This document shows, piece by piece, positions 47,111-58,500 of a stretch of DNA of 64,000 bases. The position numbers and the translations under genes were made by a program. Every line of letters begins with the position of its first letter. The stretch's first letter is position 1. Origin of the DNA: Isoetes taiwanensis (taxonomy: Eukaryota > Streptophyta > Lycopodiopsida > Isoetales > Isoetaceae); the NCBI GenBank assembly GCA_021234155.1, contig JAJEKV010000017.1, positions 21,299,449 through 21,363,448 of the forward strand, written 5' to 3'. The notes under the pieces are model-generated. The model made no database searches. It was not told where the DNA came from and worked only from the letters and a program-made list of their open reading frames with translations.

Positions 47111-47362
47111 CTAATATGTTATTTCGTCTCGATTGGCGGCATGGCCCAATATCTCAAACTGGAACATGTTCAAAATGCATCCATACTTCTCAACATCTTT
47201 AGCCATTTTCTTATTTGGCTTGTTCATATGGTGTTTCATACGTTTCCAAGGATTCGACGATTGTCCTATATATTTCATCTCCCTCCCCACACATGTAATG
47301 CAATAAATATAAATAGGTTTCAATATCATGCACTCATTGTCTGCAAATGCAAAATTTTGCAT
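47111..47362 (-). pseudogene. GIY-YIG endonuclease domain fragment, copy 2
   Basis: 83 codons. KPIYIYCITCVGREMKYIGQ matches the GIY...YIG core, followed by the conserved Arg and His (SSNPWKRMKHHMNKP), then KYGCILNMFQFEILG as in homing-type and Penelope-type GIY-YIG nucleases. It ends by a stop shortly after and no partner domain is attached. It could be a relic of a GIY-YIG-bearing retroelement, a mobile-intron nuclease or a viral gene. The sequence does not decide. Confidence 0.6.
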
Positions 47363-47864
47363 GTATAAATAATAAAGAAGCTGGTGCTACAGTCTATGTA
47401 AACAAGTCGCATGATAAACATATCTCGGTTAATCAACACGCGCAATAAGAAACTTGTGATATTCCTCCTATTTAAAATTAGGTGCGCCACTTACCATGTC
47501 GCACCTTCAAATCCACATTCCATTCACTCGACTAACAATGAATATATAGTCCCAACCCATACAATGCATTGTATTTCATTGAGAATAAAATTGGATTCAA
47601 GCATGTATTAGCTTTCTGGAAGATCCTTCCGCCGATCTTCGAATTACCACGGACGAAAAACCGACGCGGGACCGACTGCCTAGCCTTTTTCCCAACCCTG
47701 CAATTCTGCTAGTTTTTTTACACATCTCTTGGTTGCACTGGCTTTGCCTTGATTCCACTGGATTTGTTCCTCTTATAGATTGAAAGAACCACTAGATTTA
47801 ATTGCAGGATATTATAATACCAAATGGTTATAGGACCCCTTCACAATATAATAAAAATCGGAGA
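47363..47864. other. Spacer
   Basis: Nothing recognised. Confidence 0.3.
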
Positions 47865-49485
47865 ACATAAAATATTACTAAATCACTAAAGTAAAAAAGT
47901 CAACATCAATATAATAAATTTGCAACATGTAGTTCTTGCAACCTTATCGCTAAGTGCAACCTTTTGTATTTTTTTTTAAGTTTTGACCATTGTTAAACTA
48001 TTGAATTATCACATATAAACAATGGATACACCAAAATGTGCAAATACATGCACATATATAGTGGTTCGATCAAGCCTGAGCCTGAACCTGAACCTGATAA
48101 GCTCCGGTGAAGGCACATGCAGCCCAAATTTGAAGAAGCAGACAGGGTTTGTGTCTGGAATGGAGCATGTCGGGTTCAGCTGCCTCCGAGCAACCACTGC
48201 ATCTTCAACCGGAACAAAATCCGAAACTCCACAACAACAGGAAAAAACCCCTTTCTAAATGGTGAGAGTTATCCCGTGGCTAAAACACAAAGCAGGTGAG
48301 GGAAGAAATCTAAATAAATTGTGTGGTGTGGTGGGTGCAGACAGACAAGGCATCACGGAACATAAAATATTACTAAATCACTAAAGTAAAAAAGTCAACA
48401 TCAATATAATAAATTTGCAACATGTAGTTCTTGCAACCTTATCGCTAAGTGCAACCTTTTGTATTTTTTTTTTAAGTTTTGACCATTGTTAAACCATTGA
48501 ATTATCGCGTTATAAACAATGGATACACAAAATGTGCAAATACATGCACATATCTGATGGTTCGATCAAAAAACTGAGCCTGAACACGATAACACATGCA
48601 GCCCAAATTTGAAGAAGCGGGCAGGGTTTGTGTCTGGAATGGAGCATGTCGGGTTCATCTGCCTCCAAGCAACCACTGCATCTTCAACCGGAACAAAATC
48701 CGAAACTCCACAAAAACAGGAAAAAAAACCCTTTCTAAATGGTGAGAGTTATCCCGTGGCTAAAACACAAAGCAGGTGAGGGAAGAAATCTAAAGAAATT
48801 GTGTGGTGTGGTGGGTGCAGTCAGACAAGGCATCCTGAGAACATAAAATATTACTAAATCACTAAAGTAAAAAAGTCAACATCAATATAATAAATTTGCA
48901 TGTAGTTCTTACAACCTTATCGCTAAGTGCAACCTTTTGTATTTTTTTTTAAGTTTTGACCATTGTTAAACCATTGAATTATCGCATTATAAACAATGGA
49001 TACACCAAAATGTGCAAATACATGCATATATCTGATGGTTCGATCAAGCTGAGCACGAACACTGATAAGCTCCGGTGAAGGCACATGCATTAAAATTTGA
49101 AGAAGCGGGTAGGGTTTGTGTGCGGAATGGAGCATGTTGGGTTCAGTTGCCTCCAAGCAACCAGCGCAACTCCACAACAACGAAAAAACCCTTTCTAAAT
49201 GGTGAGAGTTATCCGTGGCTAAAACACAAAGCGGTGAGGGAAGAAATCTAAAGAAATTGTGTGTGTGGTGGGTGGGTGCAGACAACAAGGCATCACGGAA
49301 CATAAAATATTACTAAATCACTAAAGTAAAAAAGTCAACATCAATATAATAAATTTGCAACATGTAGTTCTTGCAACCTTATCACTAAGTGCAACCTTTT
49401 GTATTTTTTTTTTTTTTAGTTTTTGACCATTGTTAAACCATTGAATTATCACGTATAAACAATGGATACACCAAAATGTGCAAAT
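47865..49485. repeat. Tandem array, about 480 bp x 3.4
   Basis: Units start with AACATAAAATATTACTAAATC at about 47865, 48360, 48839 and 49299, and carry AGTAAAAAAGTCAACATC and CAACCTTTTGTATTTTTTTT. The fourth unit is truncated near 49485. Copies differ partly at CAG/CTG sites (GAAGCAGAC, GAAGCGGGC; TCTGGAATGG, TGCGGAATGG). Confidence 0.85.
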
Positions 49486-49885
49486 ACAAACAATGAAGAA
49501 GAAGGGCGGTCTGAGATAGGGATGGGAGGCGAGGAGATACGGAAGGAGGGCGAGAGATACGGGGAAGGAGGGCGTCATTTGTCTTTGCGAGGATCGGCGG
49601 ATCTGCTCTCATTTTTATCGGGACTCAAAATCGGTATGGAACTACCCGATTAGAGCGGGGGCCACACGCATGAATCCGGCCCCTTTGTCTGCAGCGTAGA
49701 AATGAAACTAACAAAAAAGAAAAATATGAAGAAGAAGAAACATTGAAATAAAAGCCACTACAAAAAAGAAGATAATCACCCAACCCAACCTTTGGCCAAA
49801 ATCTTATAAACATCTGACAAAACCTTCTAGTCAAAAGCACATTTTATTGAAAAAGGTCACTAGAGTTGTTATTAAAAGTGACCAA

Positions 49886-49920
49886 TCCTATATTATAATG
49901 TTATGTAATGGACCACGCCC
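49886..49920 (+). mobile_element. Helitron 5' terminus
   Basis: A|TCCTATATTATAATGTTATG matches the 5' end of the 34851-42332 Helitron over the first 19 bases, and follows a host A at 49885. The matching CTAG or CTRR end was not located, so the element's right boundary is unknown. Confidence 0.6.
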
Positions 49921-50718
49921 TAACATCTACGATTAGATTAAATGACCTCGATCTTATGGTGAGATTTGATGTGCTTTTTAGGGTTCGTTCATGGAGAGGG
50001 CTTATCGGAAGAAGGCTTATCGGAAAATATATGGCTCGATTACGGGCCGATGTTGTTGAGTATTTGTTTAGGCATTATTGTGGCCCAAACAAAGCGCATG
50101 CGGTGCTTTCGAAAAGCTTGGTTTCTAGGGTTTGTTGGCCGCTGGAGGTAGTCATAGCACCAAGTCTGATGCCATGTGAAGTCCTAGATGCTATGTGATG
50201 CCGATTTTGTGGAGCTCTGATTTGGGCGGTCGTTTTCTAATATCTTTCCTCTGCTCACAGCTCTGCTTGAATGCTATATTGAATGGATTCTAAACTAGCA
50301 AGCCAAACTTGCAGCTGTTTTATGCCTTCGCATGCTTGCCAAGATCCGGCCAAAGCAAGGATTCTCTGCATTGTTGCTCCCAGCCTTGATTGGACTGCAG
50401 AATAATCCAGTTTTTTAAGGGATTCAACACAAAGAGCAAAAGATAAATGTTTGAAGATTGGATGCGGATATGAGGAGGCGAACTGATTCAGGTTATATCT
50501 ATGGATTTTTTGAGTTTAAATATTGAAAATATGATAAATATTATCTAGAAATTCCAGTTACATTATGATGCACTCTAAGTTTGAGCGAGACTTAGCTATA
50601 TAGGCGGATCCCATAAGCGTAGAGGAGCATGGCGAGTTGTAGGGCGCTAGAATCCTTGCTAATGTAAGACTCTGTTTCTTAAATCCCTCCCTTTTCTAGC
50701 ACAAGCAAATTGTGAAAT
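49921..50718 (+). other. Presumed Helitron internal sequence
   Basis: No gene recognised. It lies between the Helitron 5' end and a response-regulator fragment. Confidence 0.3.
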
Positions 50719-50734
50719 TTGAGGCTCTTTACAG

Positions 50735-50985
50735 GGATTGGATGTCAATCTGATTATCACAGATTATGGCATGCCTGGAATGACAAGATACGATCTTTGA
50801 AAGAAGCTCAAGGTGTGTTTTCCTCAAACATCTATAGATTTAGCTTTGAATCTAAACCACCACGGGGACTTATTCACAATTTTTACATATGCATTCGCGA
50901 AAAATTCAGGGAAACCTCTCGCATTCAAGGAGATCCGGTAGTCATTGTCTCATCGAAAACGTCCCAAGCGAGCGAACATGTAAGT
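50735..50985 (+). pseudogene. Response-regulator receiver-domain fragment (captured exons)
   Basis: After a CTCTTTACAG acceptor, LDVNLIITDYGMPGMTRYDL matches the phospho-acceptor segment of plant (type-A ARR-like) receivers; the Asp of TDY is the phosphorylation site. It runs into a frameshift at DL. A second segment (FRETSRIQGDPVVIVSS) resembles the following strand (PVVI-SSE) and ends at a GT donor near 50980. The flanking parts of the domain are missing. It lies 0.85 kb inside a Helitron 5' end, so transposon capture is a reasonable explanation. Confidence 0.5.
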
Positions 50986-52375
50986 ATTCTCCAAAATGTT
51001 CAAAGTTTTATTGTTTTTAAGCTTGATCCATATGGGTTCTTTGTTTTAAGCTCGGCTCGCTTCATTTTTTGAGTGTTTAAAATTTGAATCTTGTTTCATG
51101 TTTTAAGTTGACTCTATTCCAATTTATCAATCAGGAGAGCCGGTGGCGAGGCAAAGCATCATGCCACAACCAACAACAAAAACCTCATGGTTTAGGCCGG
51201 GTGCATAAATTGCCTGTTGTTTTTTGTGCTTTCTTCCAGCCAGGGCAGTTGAGGATCTCAAATTTCTTTGAAAACCAAGGTATGGTTTTCTAGGTCGTTG
51301 AGTGTTTCTTACATATTCTTGGATAATCATTTTCGGTTAGAGATGATAGAATGACGTGTGCCAAAATACTCAGTTTGCCTCATTCAACATTATATTTAAG
51401 CCAATTATGATCTGTAACATGACCACATCATGGTGCAGGGATTTGATATCACATGTTCTAGCCCATCCGCAGAAATGATATAATGTGCCCAGCGACAAGA
51501 CTATAGTTGCAGGATGAAAAAACTTGAAGTGTAATGAATAGAAGCCGTTATGAAGATTATCTTCACACTCAAATGCTGAGACGTTTTAGTTTTCAATTGG
51601 AACTACTCACCTTGGTGTTGAATCTATGGGCGGTGTTGAATTTATGGGCCGGATGCACTTGCAATGTCTGTCCATTGATGAACCCAACTACCATGTTGGT
51701 CCGTTTCTAACAATGTAAACTCCCTTGCTTGACTTTGTTTATGTTTTTACTACAAAATGCGGCCAGAAACGAGATAGCTCTTCCGCGAAACTCCAAATTG
51801 ATCGCGTTTTTTTATTGTCCAAGCTATGTAGGTTTAGCTACGAGATGGCGCTCCATGCTTCAGCTTCTAATAGACAAAGGGCAAGAAAATGTCCATCATG
51901 ACTTTTGGCGATGTAGTAACCTATAACCTATAAGCGGTGGCAATAAAACTTGCTTTTAGGTATAGTTTTCACTCTAATTATGGTTGATTTGGAATGTTTG
52001 AAGTATTTAAATTTATATGTATAGATTTGCCCGACATCATATTTATGGGTGTTCTTGGTGGTGGCAGATGGTGTATATTGCATCTAAAGTCTGAGCTGCA
52101 TGACAAAAATCATCATGCAAGGTGAAAGGTGTAAGTATGTATTATCAGTGGCCAGTGGCCAGGGTCATTGACCAGTTTGTCTTAAAACAAAGACTTAATT
52201 CTGTCATAAGCAACCATCCATGATGGCTTCTGGTAGCGTTGAAATAGAGATCGGGGCTCTGCATCGCATGCTCAATTGCGTACTTTGCTTAAACCTCAAG
52301 TATCCCATCTATTAACGCAGACACAGGAAAACACATCACTTTATGCTTCACTGATTCAGATGATCGCAATAGATA
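50986..52375. other. Spacer without recognised genes
   Basis: Short frames only. Confidence 0.3.
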
Positions 52376-52408
52376 GAATAGAATAGAATAGAATAGAATA
52401 GAATATAC
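52376..52408. repeat. GAATA microsatellite
   Basis: At least six AGAAT units directly left of segment Y. It may be a LINE tail (minus-strand (ATTCT)n). Confidence 0.7.
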
Positions 52409-52411
52409 ATT

Positions 52412-52965
52412 AATGTCCCTTGTCTTGAGAATACGGACTTATTATGCATGGGCGAGCTCCCTTGTTGTTGTGTTGTGTGGCGTTCTTGGGCTATAAAGGC
52501 GACCATTGGGTTATGAGGTGGTGGTTAACCATTGTGTGTCATAAGCCCCTCTCTGTCCCTTCTATGCACTTTTTTTTTTGGGGAGGGAGGGAGGCATGAA
52601 TATGTGAAGCTCTTTTAATATCCGGCAACAATGTACTATATCGGGAATATTACTTTGTTGATAGAGAGATTAACTCACATTGAAGAGATTTTTTAAGGAA
52701 TTCAAGCACGTTATTGCATATATAATGTTAGAAACATAGGTCTATCATTTTTTACATCTCGTGATTGGTGCTTCTTTGAGTCAAAATAATTCTACCTTGG
52801 CATTCTAACAGAACAAATGTGCTAGACTTTGATTTCAAATCTATATTAGATGCTTAGGAGATTCATAACTATAAACTTGTCCCAAAAATCTCATTAAAAG
52901 CATGTTGCATTTAACAAAATAAAGTTGTCATTAACCTTTTTTTTTTTTTTTTCAGGGCTTGTGAT
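52412..52965. repeat. Segment Y, left part (copy of 35028-35570)
   Basis: Collinear copy. The T run before CAGGG is longer here. Homology ends at CTTGTGAT. Confidence 0.75.
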
Positions 52966-53737
52966 CTGAGACACTAGATAAATTACTACCCACGAAAGAA
53001 ACATTGTGTTGAAGTGGAAGTGCAGACATTGGAAATGGAACATGTTGAGGTGGGCGTACAGACATCTCCACAATCCCAAGGGGACCAGGAATCGCAGTCC
53101 CGAGCTAGCAGACAGAGGCTGCCTCAGTATCTTCTGTTACTAGGAGCCTGAACTTGCGTATTATAGGGGATGCCCTTTTACGATATGGATCTTTGCTTTG
53201 CATTTTTCCCGATGTCGGTCTGGTGGTGGAGTTGTCTCACTTCTACTAGGGTGGGGCTTGACAAGACATGATCGTCCCTCGCCATCTTTTGGTTGGTTTC
53301 AAGACACTCTTAGGCTGCTTACATGTTCTTGACATGGAAACCATCTCGAGAGAGACTAGTTTTTTTTCGATGCTGGAGGACCTCTCCCTCTTCAATTGTG
53401 TATGCTTAAGTAAGGAGGAGCTCTGCAAGGTGAGGGCAGCCCGCTTTGGAAAGAAATGGGCGTGTATGCGGGGAGGCGCCAACAATTATTCTAGATCAAT
53501 GGCCTTCCAATCCTTGGGCTGGCTATGTCTAGATAATTTTAGAAGCATAATTTTACCATTAGCATTAGCATTATCTTATCTTATTCTTGGTAGCCTTTTA
53601 ATATTTGATTATTGTGTTTTGTGATGGGGCCTAGTCCCGGGTTTTAGATGAAGAACATTGCCCTTGCATGTGTCGTCCCATAACCGTTGGGTTCCGTGGG
53701 CGTAAAAATTCATCTTATCTTATCTTATCTATAACAC
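52966..53737 (+). mobile_element. Decayed LINE 3' end with (TTATC)n tail
   Basis: Ends in GTCCCATAACCGTTGGGTTCC...GGGCGTAAAAATTC followed by CTTATCTTATCTTATC at about 53711-53730. The frame 53268-53624 has no clear domain. It occupies the same position relative to segment Y as the (ATTCT)n LINE does in segment X. Confidence 0.55.
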
Positions 53738-53749
53738 AAAAACTATTGC

Positions 53750-54390
53750 ACCATCCCCAAAGACTGCATCTTGAGGTTCCTCAACCCACAGTGGAGAAGT
53801 GTTTGGATGTGGACATGGGATAAATTGCTCCACCCTAAAAGTGTCAGCGTTGCGATGGCAAATTCTCCATAGATGTGTTCGGTGAATGTCTTGGTTCACA
53901 AGATGAATTCTAGAGTCTCGGATCGTTGCCCTCTCTGTGGCCAGCGTGTTGAAACTATTGAACAACTTGCTTCTTCTTGTCGCGATCATCTACGGCTTGC
54001 TTGGGAGTGGTTGTTCACTCTTTTCGATTATGTGTCTCTCACTAGCGGGGAGATCCTACTTGCACTTTATCCCCCTGTTTGGCCTAGCTTGCGTGCTTCT
54101 AGTTGGATTTTGTGGTCTATCGGCGGGGCGGCGGTTGTGGATTTTCCAAGGTGCAAACATCTCGTCGTGAGAAGATCACTAAAAAGCTTATCGTTGCTCA
54201 TCTCTAGGCGATGATAAAAAGAGATAATTTGGCAGACGTATTTACGGTGTTCTTCTTATGCATAGACGTGTGTTTTTGCCTAGTTGGGTCAGCCTATCCA
54301 CTAGGGTTTTATTCTGTCATGTGCATTGTGTATTGTAATGCCTTTGTTCTTGTCAATAAAAAGAGCCTCCGTCCTTCAAAAAAAAAAAAA
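53750..54390 (+). mobile_element. LINE fragment with zinc-knuckle (zf-RVT) end, poly(A) and target duplication
   Basis: AAAAACTATTGC occurs at 53738-53749 and again at 54388-54399. The insert ends with a 14 base poly(A). Frame 53873-54214 reads MNSRVSDRCPLCGQRVETIE and SSCRDHLRLAWEWLF, the zf-RVT pattern found C-terminal to plant LINE reverse transcriptases. The empty site is seen intact at 36683. Confidence 0.85.
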
Positions 54391-55388
54391 AACTATTGCT
54401 ATAGTGTTTGATCATAACAAAACTACTAAGTTAGTGTTGGAGCATAAAACCTACTTTACATATTCAAAGGCATCAAGTTTGACACAACTTTACGTAAATG
54501 GTTATGTTTATCTAGATTGCTTAAACATTTTTTGTAAATGGTTCTCTGCATCTTGTTTTTTTTATTTGCAAGTATCTCCTTTGTTATAGTATTTTATCAA
54601 TAGATGAAACAAAAGCGGCAGTTGGGATAACATTAGCAAAATTGTGATTCTTGTGTTGAATGCTTATTTAAACTTATGGGTTTACTGTCCTAACACCATG
54701 GCTTGTGGTGGACTAAAGTAGTTAAAAGGCATGAATCCATCATTTTCCATTGATACTTTCATTTGAATTTACAGTTGAAATTCAACAACGTAATTATCTT
54801 TGATTCAATGCTTGTAAACTCAAAGATGATTTTACCCGTTTGAGTAAATATAAACTTGAAAACCAAAGAAAATCGAGAATATGAATGATACCAACCAGCG
54901 GCCATTACGTACCCTACAATAGGAACACACCCATAAACAATGAAAATAATATATTAACCCTTAAGCGTTCAATTTGTTGCAATCACGGAGAAAATTTCCT
55001 GCTGATAATACATGGCAATTAATTAAGTAGCATAGCAAATTGCATTGGGCAAAATTGTACCTATTAGGCATTCAAGACATGTCTTCCCTACAATGAGCTC
55101 AACGCAACATAGGTTTTGTAACACATGTCGGCGAGATTAGGTACATGCTAGCTCTACAAGCAGCTGATTTAAGTTCTTTCTTGGAAAGGTGGAGCAGCAT
55201 TAGGAGAATAAGATTTTGAAGCATCCGCAATGAAGCACCCAGTGAAAAGCATCATTGTTTCTAACAATGTATTACGAAGACCACATATTTTGGGCGTTCT
55301 ACTTATATGCCGGTTAAAGAGGTAATGTGGCGAATTGTTGAAGTGCATCATGTGATAACTTGGGCACTGAGATAAATAAGGAACTTTT
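54391..55388. repeat. Segment Y, right part (copy of 36683-37702)
   Basis: Collinear 1 kb copy with small differences. It ends at AAGGAACTTTTAA, where a new element begins. Confidence 0.75.
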
Positions 55389-55390
55389 AA

Positions 55391-55580
55391 CAAGGTGCTG
55401 CGCACGGAGGGTTGCCCTCCGTGACCCGAGGGTGAAGTGACTTTATAATGATAAAGTTAGACTCGCACATCGTATTTGCATCCCAATAGTAGCCAGTCCA
55501 CGTAAGTAGATAAATGAAATCGTAAAGCATATGATAATAGCCAGTCCACGTAAGTAGATAATTGAACAAATAAGAATATA
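55391..55580. repeat. Short element with 9 bp hairpin and 53 bp tandem repeat
   Basis: CACGGAGGG-TTG-CCCTCCGTG at 55403-55423 is a perfect hairpin. GCCAGTCCACGTAAGTAGATA occurs twice, near 55491 and 55544. It may be the end of a small rolling-circle element, but canonical ends are not seen. Confidence 0.5.
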
Positions 55581-55624
55581 GATTAGTCATCTATAGTCAT
55601 GATTTCCTTCTATAGGGGAGGGCC

Positions 55625-56090
55625 ATTAATAGATAGATAGATAGATGTATATTAACGTCCACGAGAGCCAAAACGGCTATGGGACAAAAGTACAATGTTT
55701 ATCATTCTATTTGACGCTATTAAGTAGCTCATGTATAAACCTGCCAACATGTTTCAAGTGGTCTACGTCATTGAAGAACACTAAATTTGAGCTACTCCAT
55801 CTCAAGTGCGAGAATTGCGCTCGAATACTGTCGTGCTTATGACATCTAAAAACCGCATGTTCTTCCGATTCCACCTCACCCGATTTACAAGTGCAAAGTC
55901 TATCCTTCTGTTCCAGCTTCATCCACCGTCCAACTTCTATCATAAGCCTGTGTGAGCTCATTCTGAACTTGGCAATAGCCTGGACAAGATATTTAGGCAT
56001 CTGGACTGATAGATATCTTTGAGGACCAAGTATCACCTGGGGGTTGAAGTCCCGAAAGACCATGTGGATCTTATTACAAATACTAATACA
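55625..56090 (-). mobile_element. LINE 3' fragment
   Basis: Starts on the plus strand with a (GATA)n-like tail at 55629-55645, then the LINE terminus in reverse (CGTCCACGAGAGCC...CTATGGGAC). Minus-strand frame 56063-55707 reads LCTCKSGEVESEEHAVFRC, a cysteine/histidine knuckle typical of LINE C-termini. Confidence 0.7.
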
Positions 56091-56574
56091 TTTTCTATTG
56101 AAAAGATAATTTTCGCCAATAGTGGATCAAACTCTACTTGTTCTATGAACTTAGACCACAGATGAAGTAGATAAAATAAGTGGGTCCAATCTGACCGTCA
56201 ATCTTGATCCACAACAGGGGCAGCATTTGAATGGTCCCTTACTATGGTTTGATGTTGTCTTCGGATTTGTACTATAAAATTATATACCTTAATTGATCAC
56301 CGCATAAAATGCCCATTACATTTTGTTTCGTGCTATTTTATCTTCACTAAGAATACATGGAGACTTATTAATAAGAACTAAAAGTTGCATTCAATGTTAA
56401 TAAGAGATCCACTTAAGACGAAAAGGTAACAATTTTCCACTAACTTGGAGCAAGCAAATTTTTTTTTTTATGAAAGCAACGCCGTGAACAAAACAAAAAC
56501 CAAGGTTGTGTGCAAATTATTACAAGACAAAAGGCGCATGTTCTAGTTTGTGCATGTTGTAGTTTTCTAAGGGT
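56091..56574. other. AT-rich spacer
   Basis: Nothing recognised. Confidence 0.3.
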
Positions 56575-57010
56575 TCATGAAGATTCTCCCTTAGATTTCC
56601 TTAGATTGTATGAGATTTCCTTAAATTAAAGCAAAAAATTACTATTTTTAGGGACTTTTCAAAGTTACTATTCTTAGCAACTTTTATTTTAGGTTGAGGT
56701 GCTTATTTATGCCTGTTAACTAGTCAAATCTCATAATCCCTTAGATTTTATGACATTCCATTAGATTCCCTTAGATTTCAGTAAAGAAGTTATTATTTTT
56801 AGGAATTTTTCAAAATATACTATTCTTAACAATTTCTATTTTAAGACGAGGTGCTTATTCATGCTAGTTAACCAATCAAAGCCCACTCTAGAACTTTCTA
56901 GAACATTCCCTTAAATTTTATGACATTTCTTTAGATTTCCTTAAATTCCAGCAAAAAAAATGAAATGATCTAGAAATTAGACGAGAATACTCTAGAAGCT
57001 TTTAGATGAC
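56575..57010. repeat. Diverged tandem repeat, about 190 bp
   Basis: Units with CCCTTAGATTT, GTTATTATTTTTAGGAATTTTTC, GAGGTGCTTATTCATG and TCTAGAACATTCCCTT recur. Several words (GAGGTGCTTA, TATTTTTAG, AGAACATTC) are shared with the array at 62750-64000, so it is a related family. Confidence 0.6.
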
Positions 57011-57261
57011 CAAGATCTAATGATGTGGTGTTTGATTGAATTTCAAGCGTTGAATTTTAGCTTTTAGATTAGACGGTCAAGATAGGTCTAATTATCAGCG
57101 CGCAGTCATATACACCATCGGGGCCGCACAATGGGGGGAAAGTAAGTAGTGCGGCCTATGGTGTAAGTTCAAAATGCAAAGTTGCTAATTTTAATTGCCT
57201 CCCCAAACCCTCCCTTTTTCATAATGATCAATTCATGCATATTAATCAACTTCAAAGACAT

Positions 57262-57315
57262 TGTAGAATATCTAGAATAGAATAAAATATGATTTTATCG
57301 TCCACGGAGCTACAA
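57262..57315 (-). mobile_element. Very short LINE 3' end
   Basis: AGAATAGAATAAAATATG followed by ATTTTATCGTCCACGGAGC, the reverse-complement terminus of the local LINE family. Confidence 0.6.
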
Positions 57316-58323
57316 TTTTTGGGAATTTCCACTTACGAAATTTGTTGTTTTTAATCTTTTTATCCTTTTTGAGTCGATGTTTCGGCGCCCTCTATTAACT
57401 ACTCAATGGCTATGAAAATTTGATGTGCTTAGTAAGAGGTGCAAAGTGAGCAAAAGAGTAGTCCAATAGGCACAAGGTGATGTGCATTTGATGAATTCAT
57501 TGGTTGCATAAATTTTTTTATTGCTTGAGATTTATAGCAGTGTATTTCAGCCAACGTTGTGTGCATGCATTCTTTTGATGATGTGGCTGGGGAACCGAAA
57601 ATGCAAGGCTAGGAAACCAATAGAAAATCGAAATGGGGAGAAATAATTAAATGCAAATGTCTGAAGGAGAAGGAAATTAATAGTATAGTCATTTAAATCA
57701 ATCGCTTTGAGGGATAGATCAAGAGGGATGAAGAAATGGAATGATATAAGGCTTTATTTTAAGCAAAAGTAACATCAGCCTAATTTCTCATTTAAATTTG
57801 CGATGGGGTAAAAAGATTTGAAAATACATGTAGAGGAAAAAAGATTTGGAAATACATGCTTAGAAACAGGTTAAATAGATAGCAATCCCAAAATTCGCTG
57901 CATGCAGCAATATAGTCAAGAATCACCTTGACTTGCCCTTAAATTTGTGCCAATGCCACATCACAATTTTTTCAAAGGTGCAAAACAATTCTAATCCACA
58001 TACCTTATCATCATATTCTTTTAAGGAATTGTCTAAATGAATTTGAACATACATCATAAAACTTACCAGATTGGCAGTCTATTTATCAAAGAAGAGGTAT
58101 ACGTGGCATGGAAATTATGTTCCACATTCAATAGCTAAAGGCCCATTTGCCACAATCATGATATTTCATGTTTGCAAATTTTGGCCAAAATGTCTGGCAC
58201 AATAAAGTAATTACATAAGATGCACGTAAAACTGCTCGAGGGATGCAAATTTACATTGGCTATTCTGTGAATTTTGGTATGTAAATTATATGACTACATA
58301 ACTTCAATAACTATATAACTACA
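57316..58323. other. AT-rich spacer
   Basis: Nothing recognised. Confidence 0.3.
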
Positions 58324-58500
58324 CTAGAAAGGGCAGGCGGCGTGTAGACTTTCCTTTACTGCCTATTCGGCTTTCGGCCTCCTCGTAGACCTACCGCCTG
58401 TCTGGACCCACCCATGCCTTTTTTTTTTTGATGTTAGTGTTCCTCGGCTCGTGACCTTACGGCAACCTCGCCTCGATTTGGACCCCATTAACACTTCTGA

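Noticed and set aside
52376-55388. Segments X and Y as two copies of the same Helitron
   Set aside because: They share interior sequence in the same orientation but no Helitron terminus flanks Y, so the shared part is a separate repeat.
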